From NCBI RefSeq assembly GCF_000021805.1, contig NC_011726.1, forward strand, positions 1,178,001 through 1,242,000: 64,000 nt of DNA, read 5' to 3'. Shown here in pieces: positions 47,085 to 56,490 of this stretch; positions within the stretch are counted from its first letter, which is position 1, and the number at the start of each line of letters is the position of its first letter. The notes beneath the pieces were generated by a model, which saw only the letters and a program-made list of their open reading frames with translations, was not told the DNA's origin and did no database searches. The translations under genes were made by a program, and so were the position numbers. The DNA comes from Rippkaea orientalis PCC 8801 (GTDB taxonomy: Bacteria; Cyanobacteriota; Cyanobacteriia; Cyanobacteriales; Microcystaceae).

Positions 47085-47534
47085 TTGAGTAAAGAAACCA
47101 TCGCATTAGTCATTGGAGGAATTATACCAGCCTTAATGTTTGGCTTTGCCAATGTCTTCACGAAAGCTAGTACTTCTGGCAGTATTTCTATGAGTTCCTA
47201 TGTCACCATTGTCGGTGTTGCCGTAACCGTCGTGGGGGTAGTGAGTGGGTTAATGACTAAAGATGGATTTATGGCTGATTCTCAGTCAGCTATTTTTGCC
47301 TTAGCTGTGGGGATAACTTGGGCAATAGGACAGCTTTTAATTGCTTTAGTGCTGCAAAAGTTTTCTGTCCCGTTGTCGGTTTTAGCTCCTATTTATAATA
47401 CGAATACGTTAGTAGCCGTATTAATTGCTTTAATTGTTTTTAGTGAGTGGAGTCAGGTATCAATGACCCATCTAGGCATAGGAGCTTTTTTAACGACTTT
47501 AGGGGGAATTTTAGTAGCAAAATCCCTTTTATAG
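47085..47534 (+). CDS. Small EamA/DMT-like membrane protein
   Basis: 149 residues starting at TTG, preceded by GGAGGT with an 8-nt gap, a strong Shine-Dalgarno that decides the start. Five hydrophobic segments; the half-size drug/metabolite-transporter layout has LQKFSVPLSVLAPIYNTNTLVAVLIALIVFSEWSQVSMTHLGIGAFLTTLGGILVAKS at the end, the usual EamA C-terminal pattern. As a half-unit it would have to dimerise. Substrate unknown. Confidence 0.75.
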   Translation: MSKETIALVIGGIIPALMFGFANVFTKASTSGSISMSSYVTIVGVAVTVVGVVSGLMTKDGFMADSQSAIFALAVGITWAIGQLLIALVLQKFSVPLSVLAPIYNTNTLVAVLIALIVFSEWSQVSMTHLGIGAFLTTLGGILVAKSLL

Positions 47535-47619
47535 AAAAAGCCTAGGATGACGATGGCAACATAATTCTCATCCCATACGTCATTTAAAAAAAAATAGAAA
47601 AAAGTAAGGCGGTGGGATT

Positions 47620-47988
47620 TTGAAACTCTTTCTAACAACACTCACACTATCGTCCGTTTGCCTGTCAACAGTCCCCACTCTAGCAGCAACTCGCCCTAGT
47701 TTTTATTTTCCGGCTGACAGGTTTTGTGCTGTTTATCAGGGGAGTATTAACAGCATCAAAGAATTTGTTTTGCTTCTTGAACATGAAAAGGAATTAACCA
47801 TTCAAGCTAATAGTGATTTGAGTGTTTCGGTGACTCGTCAAGGCAGAATTATTCCTCCCTATCAAATCAATTCTGAGACTGATATATTAGTCTCTGAGCA
47901 TTCTTATCGGCCAAGAACAATGGGAGAACATATTGTTTTGGTTAGGGGTAGTACATCAGATGCCAAAATTAGGCTGTGTCTTCGGTAA
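47620..47988 (+). CDS. Small exported protein
   Basis: 122 residues, TTG start with AAGGCGGTGG just upstream. Signal peptide 1-23 (MKLFLTTLTLSSVCLSTVPTLAA). The mature part has Cys at both ends (RFCAVYQG and IRLCLR), so one disulfide may form, and mainly beta character (ELTIQANSDLSVSVTRQGRIIPPYQ). No family recognised. Located between the EamA-like gene and the nblA pair. Confidence 0.65.
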   Translation: MKLFLTTLTLSSVCLSTVPTLAATRPSFYFPADRFCAVYQGSINSIKEFVLLLEHEKELTIQANSDLSVSVTRQGRIIPPYQINSETDILVSEHSYRPRTMGEHIVLVRGSTSDAKIRLCLR

Positions 47989-47991
47989 ATA

Positions 47992-48008
47992 CAAACCACT
48001 GTGGTTTG
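47992..48008. terminator. Hairpin between convergent genes
   Basis: CAAACCAC-T-GTGGTTTG, 8-bp perfect arms with a 1-nt centre, just after the exported protein stop (47988), with the nblA genes coming from the other side. The minimal loop makes it as likely an operator or inverted repeat as a terminator. Confidence 0.4.
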
Positions 48009-48125
48009 ATGTTTGATAAGCTATGGTAGTGGGTGGACGCCCCAACACCCCTTGCCCCTCTTCTTATGACACTGCAAATCATAGGAAGTTTGACCTGAGA
48101 TGGAGATCGTCTTTATCCCAACACA

Positions 48126-48308
48126 TTAGAGCAGGGAGTCTTTCATTAGATCTCGAATGTGATTATCGCGCATCATTAGCTGTTGCATCGTATCGAGCAA
48201 GTAGCTAATGACTTGTTCGCGTTCTAAGGATTGAAACTCCTGGTGTAAGCATTGAAGCTGAAATTGTTGCTCTAACGATAACTCAAAAGTGTTACTATCC
48301 ATCATCAT
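48126..48308 (-). CDS. nblA: NblA phycobilisome degradation adaptor, second copy
   Basis: 60 residues: FELSLEQQFQLQCLHQEFQSLEREQVISYLLDTMQQLMMRDNHIRDLMK. NblA proteins bind phycobiliproteins and the ClpC chaperone, directing phycobilisome breakdown during nitrogen or sulfur shortage. ELSLEQQF and the later RE(Q)..(Y)LL.....MM are the family signature. ATG has AAGGAG six bases upstream. It follows the first copy by seven bases, so the two form one transcript. Confidence 0.92.
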   Translation of the reverse strand: MMMDSNTFELSLEQQFQLQCLHQEFQSLEREQVISYLLDTMQQLMMRDNHIRDLMKDSLL

Positions 48309-48315
48309 AAACTCC

Positions 48316-48504
48316 TTATCCTAAAGATTTCGCTGAGGTGTTGTTAGCCAAATTGCGAACAACGTTGGTTTTAATCATTAATAGTCGTGACGCTTGCATG
48401 AGAAGTTCGAGTGCCTGTTCACGACTCATGGCAGTGGCAGCATCGCGCATCCGCTTCATCTCAAACTGCTGCTCTAAGCTTAACTCAAACGATTTTGATT
48501 CCAT
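48316..48504 (-). CDS. nblA: NblA phycobilisome degradation adaptor, first copy
   Basis: 62 residues: FELSLEQQFEMKRMRDAATAMSREQALELLMQASRLLMIKTNVVRNLA. Same family signature as the downstream copy (ELSLEQQF), but the rest differs considerably, so the two are old paralogues. Very strong ribosome-binding site AAGGAGG, five or six bases before ATG. The pair recalls nblA1-nblA2 of Synechocystis. A promoter candidate lies in 48570-48600. Confidence 0.92.
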   Translation of the reverse strand: MESKSFELSLEQQFEMKRMRDAATAMSREQALELLMQASRLLMIKTNVVRNLANNTSAKSLG

Positions 48505-48878
48505 TGTGAACCTCCTTAAACAAGTAGAAGATGCTATCTCATAGTGCTTTGAGGGAATTGACCTCTGATTGAGACTGCTTTTATATAAAGCAATGTAACA
48601 AAGATTTGACAGAATGTCTACCTTATGTATTTATGAGTTTGACAAATCCTTTTCAGGGATTGTTCCCCGTTGCCTCCAATCATGAGGACCATGAATTGGG
48701 GCATAAGCATATAACATCATTTTTAGCAAGACTCTGACTCAGGATTTGCTCAGGACGAACAAAAGCTTGAGTAGATTTACTGGAAAAATCAAAAAACCCT
48801 CATATTTTTCTCAGAAATTGAGGTATAGGGTTACTTTCCTTTACTAAAGAGAATCCTTTAGCAAACCATGATGGTTAG
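48505..48878 (-). promoter_or_regulatory. Promoter region of the nblA pair (374 bp, no gene)
   Basis: Read on the minus strand, TTATATAAAAG around 48580-48590 is a plausible -10 region ~80 bp before the first nblA. GTTACATT just upstream (48592-48600) is half of an HLR1-like RpaB site. No full NtcA site was seen. The remainder shows no open frame or repeat. Confidence 0.35.
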
Positions 48879-50075
48879 CTAACTCTCGCTCATAGATTTT
48901 TCGGTTTGCCAATACTTATAAACGGAATAAGCTAAGGTAACAACTCCGGTTAAAATAGCAGACTCATCGATTTCAAATTGAGGATGATGGAGGGGATAAT
49001 TGGCTTTGTCGGGAAAACCCACCCCTAAGCGAAACATAGACCCTGGAGCGTGTTCTAAGAATAAAGAAAAATCCTCCGAGCCTAAAGAGGGTTCTGGCAA
49101 AATTTGCACATTTCCATTGCCCCAAGCTTCCCGTGAGGCAGATTCAAGGATTTTGGTCAATTCCATGTCATTTTGTACCGAAGGAACCCGACGACGGTAA
49201 TTGATCTCATATTTTGCGTTATAGGTACTACAAACATTGGCTACAATATCTTCAACCCACTGGGGTAAGTTCGCATGGGTTTCGGGATGCAGCGATCGCA
49301 CGGTTCCGGCCATTCTCACCTGATCAGCAATCACATTAGCCGCCCTTCCCCCGTTAATCTGGCCAATAGTTAAGACAATTGGGCGTAAAGGGTTCTGAGT
49401 GCGACTGATAGCTTGTTGTAGGGTGGTAATTACCTGAGACGCTATCCAAATAGCATCGATGGCCTCATGGGGTCGGGCTCCGTGGCCGGACTCTCCTTGG
49501 ATAAAAATTTCGAGATCATCAGCCGCCGCCGTCAGAGCTCCGTAGCGAATGCCCACAGAACGGGCTGGAATGGAAGGGAAGACATGAACCCCAAAAATGG
49601 CTTTAACCTCTCTCATCGCGCCATCTTGTACCATCCAGCTTGCTCCTTGGGCGATTTCTTCGGCTGGTTGAAACAAAAATCGGACGTTTCCGGGTAAGTG
49701 TTCTGCTAATTCCGCGAGAATCATGGCAGTTCCCAGTCCTACGGTGGTATGGACATCATGACCGCAAGCGTGCATAATACCTGGTTTGCAGGAGGCAAAG
49801 TCTAGGTTAGTGCGTTCTTCGATGGGCAGGGCATCCATATCGGTGCGAATAGCGACAGTTCGTTGATCTGTGCCATTTCCCGTTAGATTGCCGACAACTC
49901 CTGTTTTACCAACGTTTTCTTGAACGTGGATACCGCAGGAGGAAAGAACGCCAGCGACATAGGCCGCGGTTTGGTATTCCTGTCCACTTAATTCGGGGTG
50001 AGCATGAATATGACGGCGAATTTCAATGAGTCTCGGTGAGAGTTTTTCGGCTATGTCTTTGATTTGAGAGAGCAT
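48879..50075 (-). CDS. M20-family amidohydrolase (N-acyl-amino-acid / IAA-conjugate type)
   Basis: 398 residues. Metal-binding segments: IRTDMDALPIEE (Asp), MHACGHDVHTTVGLGTA (His, His), QPAEEIAQGA (Glu-Glu) and PSLGSEDFSLFLEHAPGSMFRLG. This is the peptidase M20D family (hippurate hydrolase, IAA-amino acid hydrolase, N-acetyl-amino-acid deacetylase). Exact substrate not deducible. Single gene; the nblA promoter region lies downstream. Confidence 0.92.
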   Translation of the reverse strand: MLSQIKDIAEKLSPRLIEIRRHIHAHPELSGQEYQTAAYVAGVLSSCGIHVQENVGKTGVVGNLTGNGTDQRTVAIRTDMDALPIEERTNLDFASCKPGIMHACGHDVHTTVGLGTAMILAELAEHLPGNVRFLFQPAEEIAQGASWMVQDGAMREVKAIFGVHVFPSIPARSVGIRYGALTAAADDLEIFIQGESGHGARPHEAIDAIWIASQVITTLQQAISRTQNPLRPIVLTIGQINGGRAANVIADQVRMAGTVRSLHPETHANLPQWVEDIVANVCSTYNAKYEINYRRRVPSVQNDMELTKILESASREAWGNGNVQILPEPSLGSEDFSLFLEHAPGSMFRLGVGFPDKANYPLHHPQFEIDESAILTGVVTLAYSVYKYWQTEKSMSES

Positions 50076-50136
50076 TTAAAATGATAATGGGAGAGCCTTT
50101 CTTAATATTAATATACAATTATCGACACGGGTAACG

Positions 50137-51291
50137 TTACTCGTTACCCCGTAGAGCGATCGCAATATTTTGTCCCCCAAATCCAAACCCAAGACATAAG
50201 ATTGTTTTGAGGTTAGTTTGATAGGAATTTCTCACAAAATTTAGTTCAAATTCGGGGGTTTTTAAGCCAACACAGGGGGGGAATTGTTGGTAACGTAAAG
50301 CCATTAACCCTAGGGCAACTGCGATCGCCCCAGAAGCCCCTAAAGTGTGTCCTGTTGCCCCTTTTGTCCCACTAATAGGAACATCAGACGGAAACAAAGC
50401 TTGAATTAAATTCGCCTCTCGCTGATCATTCAAACGGGTACTGGTTCCATGGGGTTGAATATAGTCAATATCGGTTCGTTTTAAGTTACTACGGTCTAAA
50501 CATTGTTGAATCGCCCTTTTAGCCATCAGATTATCGGACGACGGGGTACTAATATGATCCCCATCGCACGTTAAGCCAAACCCCAGAATTTGTCCATAAA
50601 TCGACGCACCCCGATGATAAGCCATCTCTGCTGATTCTAAGACTAAAATTGCCCCTCCTTCCCCTAAAACTAACCCCTCTCGCTGAACATCAAAGGGATA
50701 GCAGCCTGTTTTGGCTAATACGCCCATTCTTTCAAATCCGGCTAGGGTTAAGGGGGTAATGGGAGATTCTAGGGCTCCGGCGATGATTTGTTGGCATTTT
50801 CCCTGACGAATGAGTTCTACTCCCTGGAAAATTGCCAATAATCCCGTTCCACAGGCAGCCATGGGAGATAAGACAATATTGCTGGTTTGAAGCTGACGGG
50901 CGGCGATAATCGCTGCTTGATGGGGTAAGGTTTCTAACCAGTTAGATAAGTCTAATCCTGGCTCAGATTTAGCGAATTTCTCCCAAATTCCCTGACATCC
51001 ACGACTAGAACCGATAACGACCCCACAGTCGGGTAAGGGGGCAGTCAGTTGGGCATCGGTTAGGGCATCGGTTACGGTAAGTTGGGTAAGATGGGGCAAG
51101 GAAATAGGCTGATTAGCGATTAATCCCAAGGGATAGGGCGGAAATTCTGGGAAAGGTTGATGAAATTTAATTCCTGACTGTCCTTGCAGGATTGTTTCCC
51201 ATGTTTGCTTTAAATTGCCTAAACAAGACCGTAACCCAATACCTGTTACGACTACATCTATGCAATGGGGGAGAGGGGAGGGTGTTTTCAC
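50137..51291 (-). CDS. Beta-ketoacyl-ACP synthase II-like protein
   Basis: 384 residues. Catalytic triad Cys-His-His is intact: MAACGTGL, QPHGTSTRLND and GATGHTLGASG. It has the FabF fold but is shorter and more divergent than the housekeeping FabF (QAAIIAARQL, CQQIIAGALES). In cyanobacteria such a second KAS is often found next to other genes and may act in a specialised fatty-acid or polyketide step (inference). It begins 9 bp after the recR stop, so the two are probably co-transcribed. Confidence 0.85.
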   Translation of the reverse strand: MKTPSPLPHCIDVVVTGIGLRSCLGNLKQTWETILQGQSGIKFHQPFPEFPPYPLGLIANQPISLPHLTQLTVTDALTDAQLTAPLPDCGVVIGSSRGCQGIWEKFAKSEPGLDLSNWLETLPHQAAIIAARQLQTSNIVLSPMAACGTGLLAIFQGVELIRQGKCQQIIAGALESPITPLTLAGFERMGVLAKTGCYPFDVQREGLVLGEGGAILVLESAEMAYHRGASIYGQILGFGLTCDGDHISTPSSDNLMAKRAIQQCLDRSNLKRTDIDYIQPHGTSTRLNDQREANLIQALFPSDVPISGTKGATGHTLGASGAIAVALGLMALRYQQFPPCVGLKTPEFELNFVRNSYQTNLKTILCLGFGFGGQNIAIALRGNE

Positions 51292-51300
51292 TGCTGATTT

Positions 51301-51894
51301 CTAGTCTAATTCTCTGCGGCCTTCTAATGCCCTAGCTAGAGTGACTTCATCAGCATATTCTAAATCGCCTCCCATGGGCAAACCAAAAGCAATACGGGTG
51401 ACTTTGGTGAAGGGTTTTAGGAGTTGTCCGATATAGAGGGTGGTGGTTTCTCCTTCGACGGTGGGACTAATGGCTAAAATGACTTCTTTAACGCCATCTT
51501 GGGTAACTCGTCTGACTAAGGGTTGAATGTACAATTGTTCGGGTCCAATGCCATCCATGGGAGACATGACTCCCCCTAAAACATGATATCTTCCTTTGTA
51601 TTCTCTGGTTTTTTCTAAGGCAATGACATCACGAGAGTCTGCAACAACACAAATGGTTTGTTTGTCTCGGTTGGGATTACGGCAAATCTCACAAATAGGG
51701 TCAGCAGAAAAATGAAAACAAACGTTACACAGTCCGACTTTCTTTTTAGCTTCAATTAAGGCACTGGCTAGGGCTTGGATTTCGTTTTCTGGGCGTTTAA
51801 GAATGTGTAGGGCGAGTCTCTGGGCGGTTTTGGGTCCGACTCCAGGTAACCGTTGTAATTGTTCAATTAATCGGGCTAAGGGAGGCGTATAAAT
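51301..51894 (-). CDS. recR: Recombination mediator RecR, with apparent ATT start
   Basis: 197 residues. HhH ([15 protein letters not shown]), a four-cysteine zinc finger (CNVC, CEIC) and a TOPRIM domain ([33 protein letters not shown]). The frame is intact from [18 protein letters not shown]. But upstream there is TAG-TAA-ACC-ATT-TAT, and no ATG, GTG or TTG exists in frame before the conserved first helix, so ATT at 51894 is the most likely initiation codon. Taking the internal ATG at 51567 would lose the HhH and zinc finger. The IS remnant ends ~45 bp upstream. KAS gene follows. Confidence 0.85.
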   Translation of the reverse strand: MYTPPLARLIEQLQRLPGVGPKTAQRLALHILKRPENEIQALASALIEAKKKVGLCNVCFHFSADPICEICRNPNRDKQTICVVADSRDVIALEKTREYKGRYHVLGGVMSPMDGIGPEQLYIQPLVRRVTQDGVKEVILAISPTVEGETTTLYIGQLLKPFTKVTRIAFGLPMGGDLEYADEVTLARALEGRRELD

Positions 51895-51939
51895 GGTTTA
51901 CTACTCTCTAAATTAATTGTGACTCTCCAAGTATAACAG

Positions 51940-52800
51940 ATTTGACACTTCCGCGCCGTAGAACGGCGGGGATTCTTTCCTCATAAACTCTTATCTAGCC
52001 AATCAGAGATTGACCCCAACAGAACGTCTCCGAAAGCATTTTCTAACACGGGCTGCCCGACCGCGTTTAATCCACGATTTCTTATTACTTGACTAGCTGC
52101 TACGTCCCTATTGGTTTGATATCCACAATTAGGACAATTATGAACCCTATTTGATAGATTCTTTTTGCCTGTATGTGTATTGCAGTTAGGACATATTTGG
52201 CTGGTATAATCTTTATCTACTTTAAGAAAATAGACATCTCTTTTCCAGCAGACATAAGATAAGACCGTGAAGAATTGACCAAAACCAGCATCTAAAGTAT
52301 GCTTACCAAATAGTCCTTTAGCCCAAGCCTTGAAGTTAATATCTTCGACAAATATCATGCCCGCTTGATCGCACAAATGATGAGCTAATTTGAAATGCCA
52401 ATCTTTTCGAGTATCGTGGATTTGTTGATGAACTCTAGCTATTTTAGCCTGAAGTTTTTGCCAATTATTAGACCCCTGCTTGGTGCGGGGACAAGTGCCG
52501 TGCGACGGCACGTCCGCGCTCCGCTTTTTCTTGTTCTTTAATCTTCTTTGCAGCGATTTAAGCTGGCCATGAAGTTGATTAAAAAACCGAGGTCTTTTGA
52601 CTAATTCCCCGTCTGAAGTAGCTAAGTATGAATCAAGTCCAATATCTACCCCTAGTGGATGTCCATGTATAGGAGTCTCAGGAACATTAACAGCTAACTG
52701 ATAAATTAACTGTACAAAGTATCCTGATGCTCGTTTAATTACTCTGATTTGTTTCAAGAGAAACCCATTAGGAATAGGTCTAGACATCTTCATTAAGTAT
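51940..52800 (-). mobile_element. Truncated IS200/IS605 tnpB-only remnant
   Basis: The right end is visible: a hairpin CGCCGT-AGA-ACGGCG (51954-51968) with GGGGATTCTTTCCTCAT, the usual end of this family, next to the stop of tnpB. The left part, including the first ~120 residues of tnpB, is missing. It sits between recR and the flavin reductase. Confidence 0.75.
51981..52793 (-). pseudogene. tnpB: tnpB, N-terminally truncated, with an in-frame palindromic insertion
   Basis: 270 residues starting at MKMSRPIPNGFLLKQIRVIKRAS, inside the normal OrfB domain. RuvC residues remain: Asp in GVDIGLDS, Glu in FVEDINFKAWAKG, zinc finger CPNC...CPNC and Asp in NRDVAASQV. Between RRLKNKKK and GSNNWQKLQ there is an extra 16-residue block, RSADVPSHGTCPRTKQ, that breaks the usual 'KKKGSNNW' run. 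Its DNA is GC-rich and has GTGCCGT-CGC-ACGGCAC at its centre. So the gene is decayed and carries a small inserted palindrome. Confidence 0.85.
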
Positions 52801-52843
52801 CGGGGCTTTCAAGAAAACATGATCAGTAAGAAATAATTATCCA

Positions 52844-53380
52844 TTATTTCAGTTTTTTGGTATTTTCTACTAAGCTTTGAGCAAACTTATCGAGTCTTTC
52901 TGAGAGTTTTTCATCTATTAGCTTACCCTGTTCATCAAAGGCTTTCCACGCTTGTCCTAGGGCAATTTGTTCAGGAATCACCCAAGCATGAACCCATCGC
53001 ATAATTAATCTTAGCTCATTGAGGGCATTACTATTGGTTTGTCCCCCTAAAACACTAATTAATCCCGTTACTTTACCCGATAATTCATCAAAACCCATTA
53101 AGTCTAAGGCATTTTTAATGACCCCACTAACACTCCCATGATATTCTGGAGTCACTAGAATTAAGCCATCAGCTTCCTTGACAGTCTGACGCAATTTTTC
53201 TACATCAGGATAACCTGGGTATTGGTCTTCTCCATTACAAAAAGGTAGGTTCATTTGACGTAAATCTAATATTTCTACATTTGCGCCGTAAGTTTCTACT
53301 TTTTGCGTTGCTAATTCTAAGGCTTTTGCACTGTAGGAACCTAACCTTAAACTGCCATTAATACCAACAATTTTAACCAT
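52844..53380 (-). CDS. NADPH-dependent FMN reductase
   Basis: 178 residues. Flavodoxin-like fold: VKIVGINGSLRLGSYSAKALELA (phosphate loop), DLRQMNLPFCNGEDQ, and LVTPEYHGSVSGVIKNALDLM, the typical flavin-ring binding segment. This family (NADPH_FMN_red, PF03358) includes azoreductase/chromate reductase-like enzymes. Its role here is unknown; no partner monooxygenase is adjacent. Directly upstream on the same strand is a hypothetical gene, 25 bp away. Confidence 0.9.
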   Translation of the reverse strand: MVKIVGINGSLRLGSYSAKALELATQKVETYGANVEILDLRQMNLPFCNGEDQYPGYPDVEKLRQTVKEADGLILVTPEYHGSVSGVIKNALDLMGFDELSGKVTGLISVLGGQTNSNALNELRLIMRWVHAWVIPEQIALGQAWKAFDEQGKLIDEKLSERLDKFAQSLVENTKKLK

Positions 53381-53405
53381 TAATTGATCACTCCTTTTTA
53401 ATACT

Positions 53406-54605
53406 TTATTGAGAAATTTGTGGTAAGTTTAAGGACTTTTTATCAGATTTTAATGGGACTGATTCTCTCGTTAATTTTGGGGGCAAAACTTGGCCAGAAC
53501 TTGATAAAGCGGGAATTAAAGGATAACGATATTTAGGAGTAGTCGGTAACTCTAAATTCGCTGAAGCAGACCCGACTTTTTCGGTTACTTCAAAGTCAAA
53601 GGTATAGGAAGATTCATCTTCAGTACTAAATAATTCAATACTGTAACTAACGGGATGGTGTTCGCTGGTATAAATTTTAAAGGGATATTGGGTAATAGAA
53701 ACTCCGTTTAGGGTTTCTAACAATACTTCTCCTGAAATAAAGAGAATATCTCCTAATTCAGTCGGAATGGCTAAAGTTTTGCTAAAAGTATAGGGTAATA
53801 GTTCATCTAAGATTGGTTCTTCTAAGTTGAGTAAAATCTCATGAGTGTGGGGATGCTTAATTTGATAGCGAAGTTTTGCGGTTAAAGCTAAGTCTTCATC
53901 AGCTTCTTGTACTTCAATCGTTCCAGAAATTACAACAGATTCTCCTGGCTTTCCTTCGAGTATTGCTTGATCTAAAATGAGTTGTAAAGTAGGGGCTGTT
54001 ACGGTTTCTGAAGAGGATAAGCTTAGAAAAGAATTAGGGCTATTTTCTCCTAAATTAAGCCCAGAATTGTTTGATAATGGCTCAATTTTTTGGTTCAACA
54101 AGTCTTCTAATTGTTCTAAATAATATTGTGCTTTAGAATTGGTAGAAGGAGTCATATTATTGGCTATTATTGTTGAGTTTTCCTTGACTTTTTCCTCTGT
54201 TTGTGATGTTTCCTCTACCCTGTGATCAGAGAGTTCAGGCGAATTAACCGGGACTTTGGCGGGTGAAACATGAATTTCTAAACTTTCTCGCCAACTTTCA
54301 CCGAGTAACTCAGACATAATATCGCTAGAGCAGCGAATATGCCAAATTCCCTCAGAAAAATCCGTATAAGGGAGAATCATCACTAACCCTTGTCCATTGG
54401 ACTGTCGGGAATATTTCTGAGACTCCGAGGGAGGGTTTTCTGCTTCTGGGGGTTGATGGGTAAGGCGAACCTCAATATTACTACTCAATCGATTAGAATT
54501 GGCTAAAAGGCGATATTTACCCGTTTCTAGTTCAAGGGTTGGATTTTCTATCGCAACCCATTGACGATCGCCTTCTTTTTGGATTAGAAATTCCCAAGAT
54601 TTCAT
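53406..54605 (-). CDS. Hypothetical protein with two beta-sandwich regions
   Basis: 399 residues. Residues 1-~115 (MKSWEFLIQKEGDRQWVAIENPTLELETGKYRLLANSN...) and ~205-340 (PTLQLILDQAILEGKPGESVVISGTIEVQEADEDLALTAKLRYQI) look like Ig-like folds, separated by a disordered Ser/Asn-rich linker with a YYLEQLEDLLNQ motif. The second region resembles accessory beta-sandwiches of secreted proteins, but there is no signal peptide. I recall comparable cyanobacterial proteins of unknown function. Lies between hisS and the flavin reductase. Confidence 0.65.
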   Translation of the reverse strand: MKSWEFLIQKEGDRQWVAIENPTLELETGKYRLLANSNRLSSNIEVRLTHQPPEAENPPSESQKYSRQSNGQGLVMILPYTDFSEGIWHIRCSSDIMSELLGESWRESLEIHVSPAKVPVNSPELSDHRVEETSQTEEKVKENSTIIANNMTPSTNSKAQYYLEQLEDLLNQKIEPLSNNSGLNLGENSPNSFLSLSSSETVTAPTLQLILDQAILEGKPGESVVISGTIEVQEADEDLALTAKLRYQIKHPHTHEILLNLEEPILDELLPYTFSKTLAIPTELGDILFISGEVLLETLNGVSITQYPFKIYTSEHHPVSYSIELFSTEDESSYTFDFEVTEKVGSASANLELPTTPKYRYPLIPALSSSGQVLPPKLTRESVPLKSDKKSLNLPQISQ

Positions 54606-54624
54606 CGCTTCTTACTCTTGATAA

Positions 54625-55914
54625 TTAGCCAGTTGCTTGTTTATGTCGGGCTAATTGGGCTTTTAGTTCCCCAATTTCACTAACTAACTGAGTTTGATCC
54701 AAGGTTTCTTGTTGTTTCGTCGCTAACCATTTGAGTTGAAGGGTTTGGGTACCTGCTTCTTCATCTCCTAAGACAATACAAGCGATCGCCCCACTGCGAT
54801 CGGCCCGTTTAAATTGCTTCCCGAAGGCACTTCCACTGAGGTCTAATTCTACGGTTAATCCTTCAAAGCGCAGTTTTTGGGCTAAAATTAACGCCTGTGC
54901 TTCTGCTTGTTCTCCCTTAGACACGATATAGATATCAGGGACGCAATGGGGGACAGTTTGGCGTTGTTTGAGGAGAATAATCAGTCGTTCCATTCCGATC
55001 GCCCATCCCACCGCAGGGGTATCAGGTCCCCCTAGTTCGGCCACTAACCCATCATACCGTCCGCCGCCGCAAACCGTTGCTTGAGCCCCTAAATCATCGG
55101 ATTGAATTTCAAAAGCAGTATGGGTATAGTAATCTAGGCCGCGAACTAAGCAAGGGTTGAGTTGATAACTAATATTTAAGTCAGTTAATAATTGCTGAAC
55201 TTGATCAAAATGTTTCTTAGATTGATCCCCTAGATACTGTAAAATACTGGGGGCATTTTGATTGATTTCTTTTGTGCGTTGATTTTTGCTATCAAGGATG
55301 CGTAGGGGGTTTCTTTCTAAGCGATCTTGGGAGTCAGGATCTAACTCATTTTTATAGGGTAAAAAATAGTTAACTAAAGCTTCTCGATAGCGTTGTCTAT
55401 CGTTGCGATCGCCTACAGAATTCAGGTCTAATTTTAAACTTTGTAGCCCCAATTTTTTGAGGATATCGGTTGCTAAGGCAATGACTTCTACATCCGCGCG
55501 AGGATCACCACTTCCTAATAATTCTAAACCAATTTGATGAAATTGTCGTTGACGACCAGCTTGAGGACGTTCGTAACGAAACATCGGACCTTGATACCAA
55601 AGACGTTGCACTCCTCCAGTTGCATAGAGGTTATTTTGCAGATAAGCACGAACCACTCCTGCGGTTCCTTCGGGACGCAGAGTAACAGAGCGATCGCCCC
55701 TATCTTTAAAAGTATACATTTCTTTGCCCACTACGTCAGTGGCTTCTCCAATCCCCCGTTCAAACAAGGAGGTTTGCTCAAAAATAGGGGCACGAATTTC
55801 TTGATACATCGCGCGACTGAGTATTTCGGTAGTAATTGTCTCGACGTATTGCCAGTATCCGATCTCTTCTGGCAAAATATCTCTTGTTCCTGGTAATGTT
55901 TGAATTGTACCCAT
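54625..55914 (-). CDS. hisS: Histidyl-tRNA synthetase
   Basis: 429 residues from the ATG giving [17 protein letters not shown]. Class II motifs: motif 1 ([14 protein letters not shown]), motif 2 ([22 protein letters not shown]), the histidine-specific [14 protein letters not shown] and [11 protein letters not shown] (motif 3), and a C-terminal anticodon-binding domain ([17 protein letters not shown]). An in-frame TTG 51 bp upstream is less likely. Starts its own operon, followed by the hypothetical at 53406. Confidence 0.97.
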   Translation of the reverse strand: MGTIQTLPGTRDILPEEIGYWQYVETITTEILSRAMYQEIRAPIFEQTSLFERGIGEATDVVGKEMYTFKDRGDRSVTLRPEGTAGVVRAYLQNNLYATGGVQRLWYQGPMFRYERPQAGRQRQFHQIGLELLGSGDPRADVEVIALATDILKKLGLQSLKLDLNSVGDRNDRQRYREALVNYFLPYKNELDPDSQDRLERNPLRILDSKNQRTKEINQNAPSILQYLGDQSKKHFDQVQQLLTDLNISYQLNPCLVRGLDYYTHTAFEIQSDDLGAQATVCGGGRYDGLVAELGGPDTPAVGWAIGMERLIILLKQRQTVPHCVPDIYIVSKGEQAEAQALILAQKLRFEGLTVELDLSGSAFGKQFKRADRSGAIACIVLGDEEAGTQTLQLKWLATKQQETLDQTQLVSEIGELKAQLARHKQATG

Positions 55915-56151
55915 AGGGGTTGTCTTGATTTGATTCTTGCTAAAACTTTTAGTAAGATAACACAAATTATTATAAACTAATTAGCCATTAAATGATAAAA
56001 ATAGATTTCTTTTGTCCTTTGCCTCTTGTCTTTTGCCTCGTCTCCACTAGGACTTTAAATGCGTACTAGCTTAACAACGAGGTAGAGTTCTTTTCAGGTA
56101 AATGAGTTTCAAACTGAGTTAAATTGGTCATAGAAAAAAACATGACAATCA

Positions 56152-56490
56152 ATGACTTCAGCGACTCAATTTGAATTTCCACTAGCTAAAGCTAACTATC
56201 TGCTCAACCATACCACTGAAGCAGGGTTTGGTGGGGATAAACGTAAGTTTTGGCGGGAAATCATGGGATTTGACAATCCTGAAGCGATTCGAGAAGCTAT
56301 ATTAGGGGAAGTCTATCTCGAAATATTACAAAAACAAGACACAACTGAGTATGGCGATCGCTATCGTGCTTATGTTAAAATAACGGGGTCTTCAGGTCAA
56401 TTGCATCGAATCCGAACTGTTTGGATTGTTTTGACAGGAGAAAATGTAGCTAGATTTGTAACAGCAGTACCCGATAGTTTAGGGGAATGA
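56152..56490 (+). CDS. DUF6883 domain protein
   Basis: 112 residues: FPLAKANYLLNHTTEAGFGGDKRKFWREIMGFDNPEAIREAILGEVYLEI, then YGDRYRAYVKITGSSGQLHRIRTVWIVLTGENVARFVTAVP. This layout matches DUF6883, which in many genomes is the C-terminal domain of larger secreted proteins or a stand-alone gene next to DUF4926. The fold has been proposed to be related to RNase toxins (weak). The stop overlaps the start of the next gene by 4 bp (ATGA), so they are translationally coupled. Confidence 0.75.
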   Translation: MTSATQFEFPLAKANYLLNHTTEAGFGGDKRKFWREIMGFDNPEAIREAILGEVYLEILQKQDTTEYGDRYRAYVKITGSSGQLHRIRTVWIVLTGENVARFVTAVPDSLGE

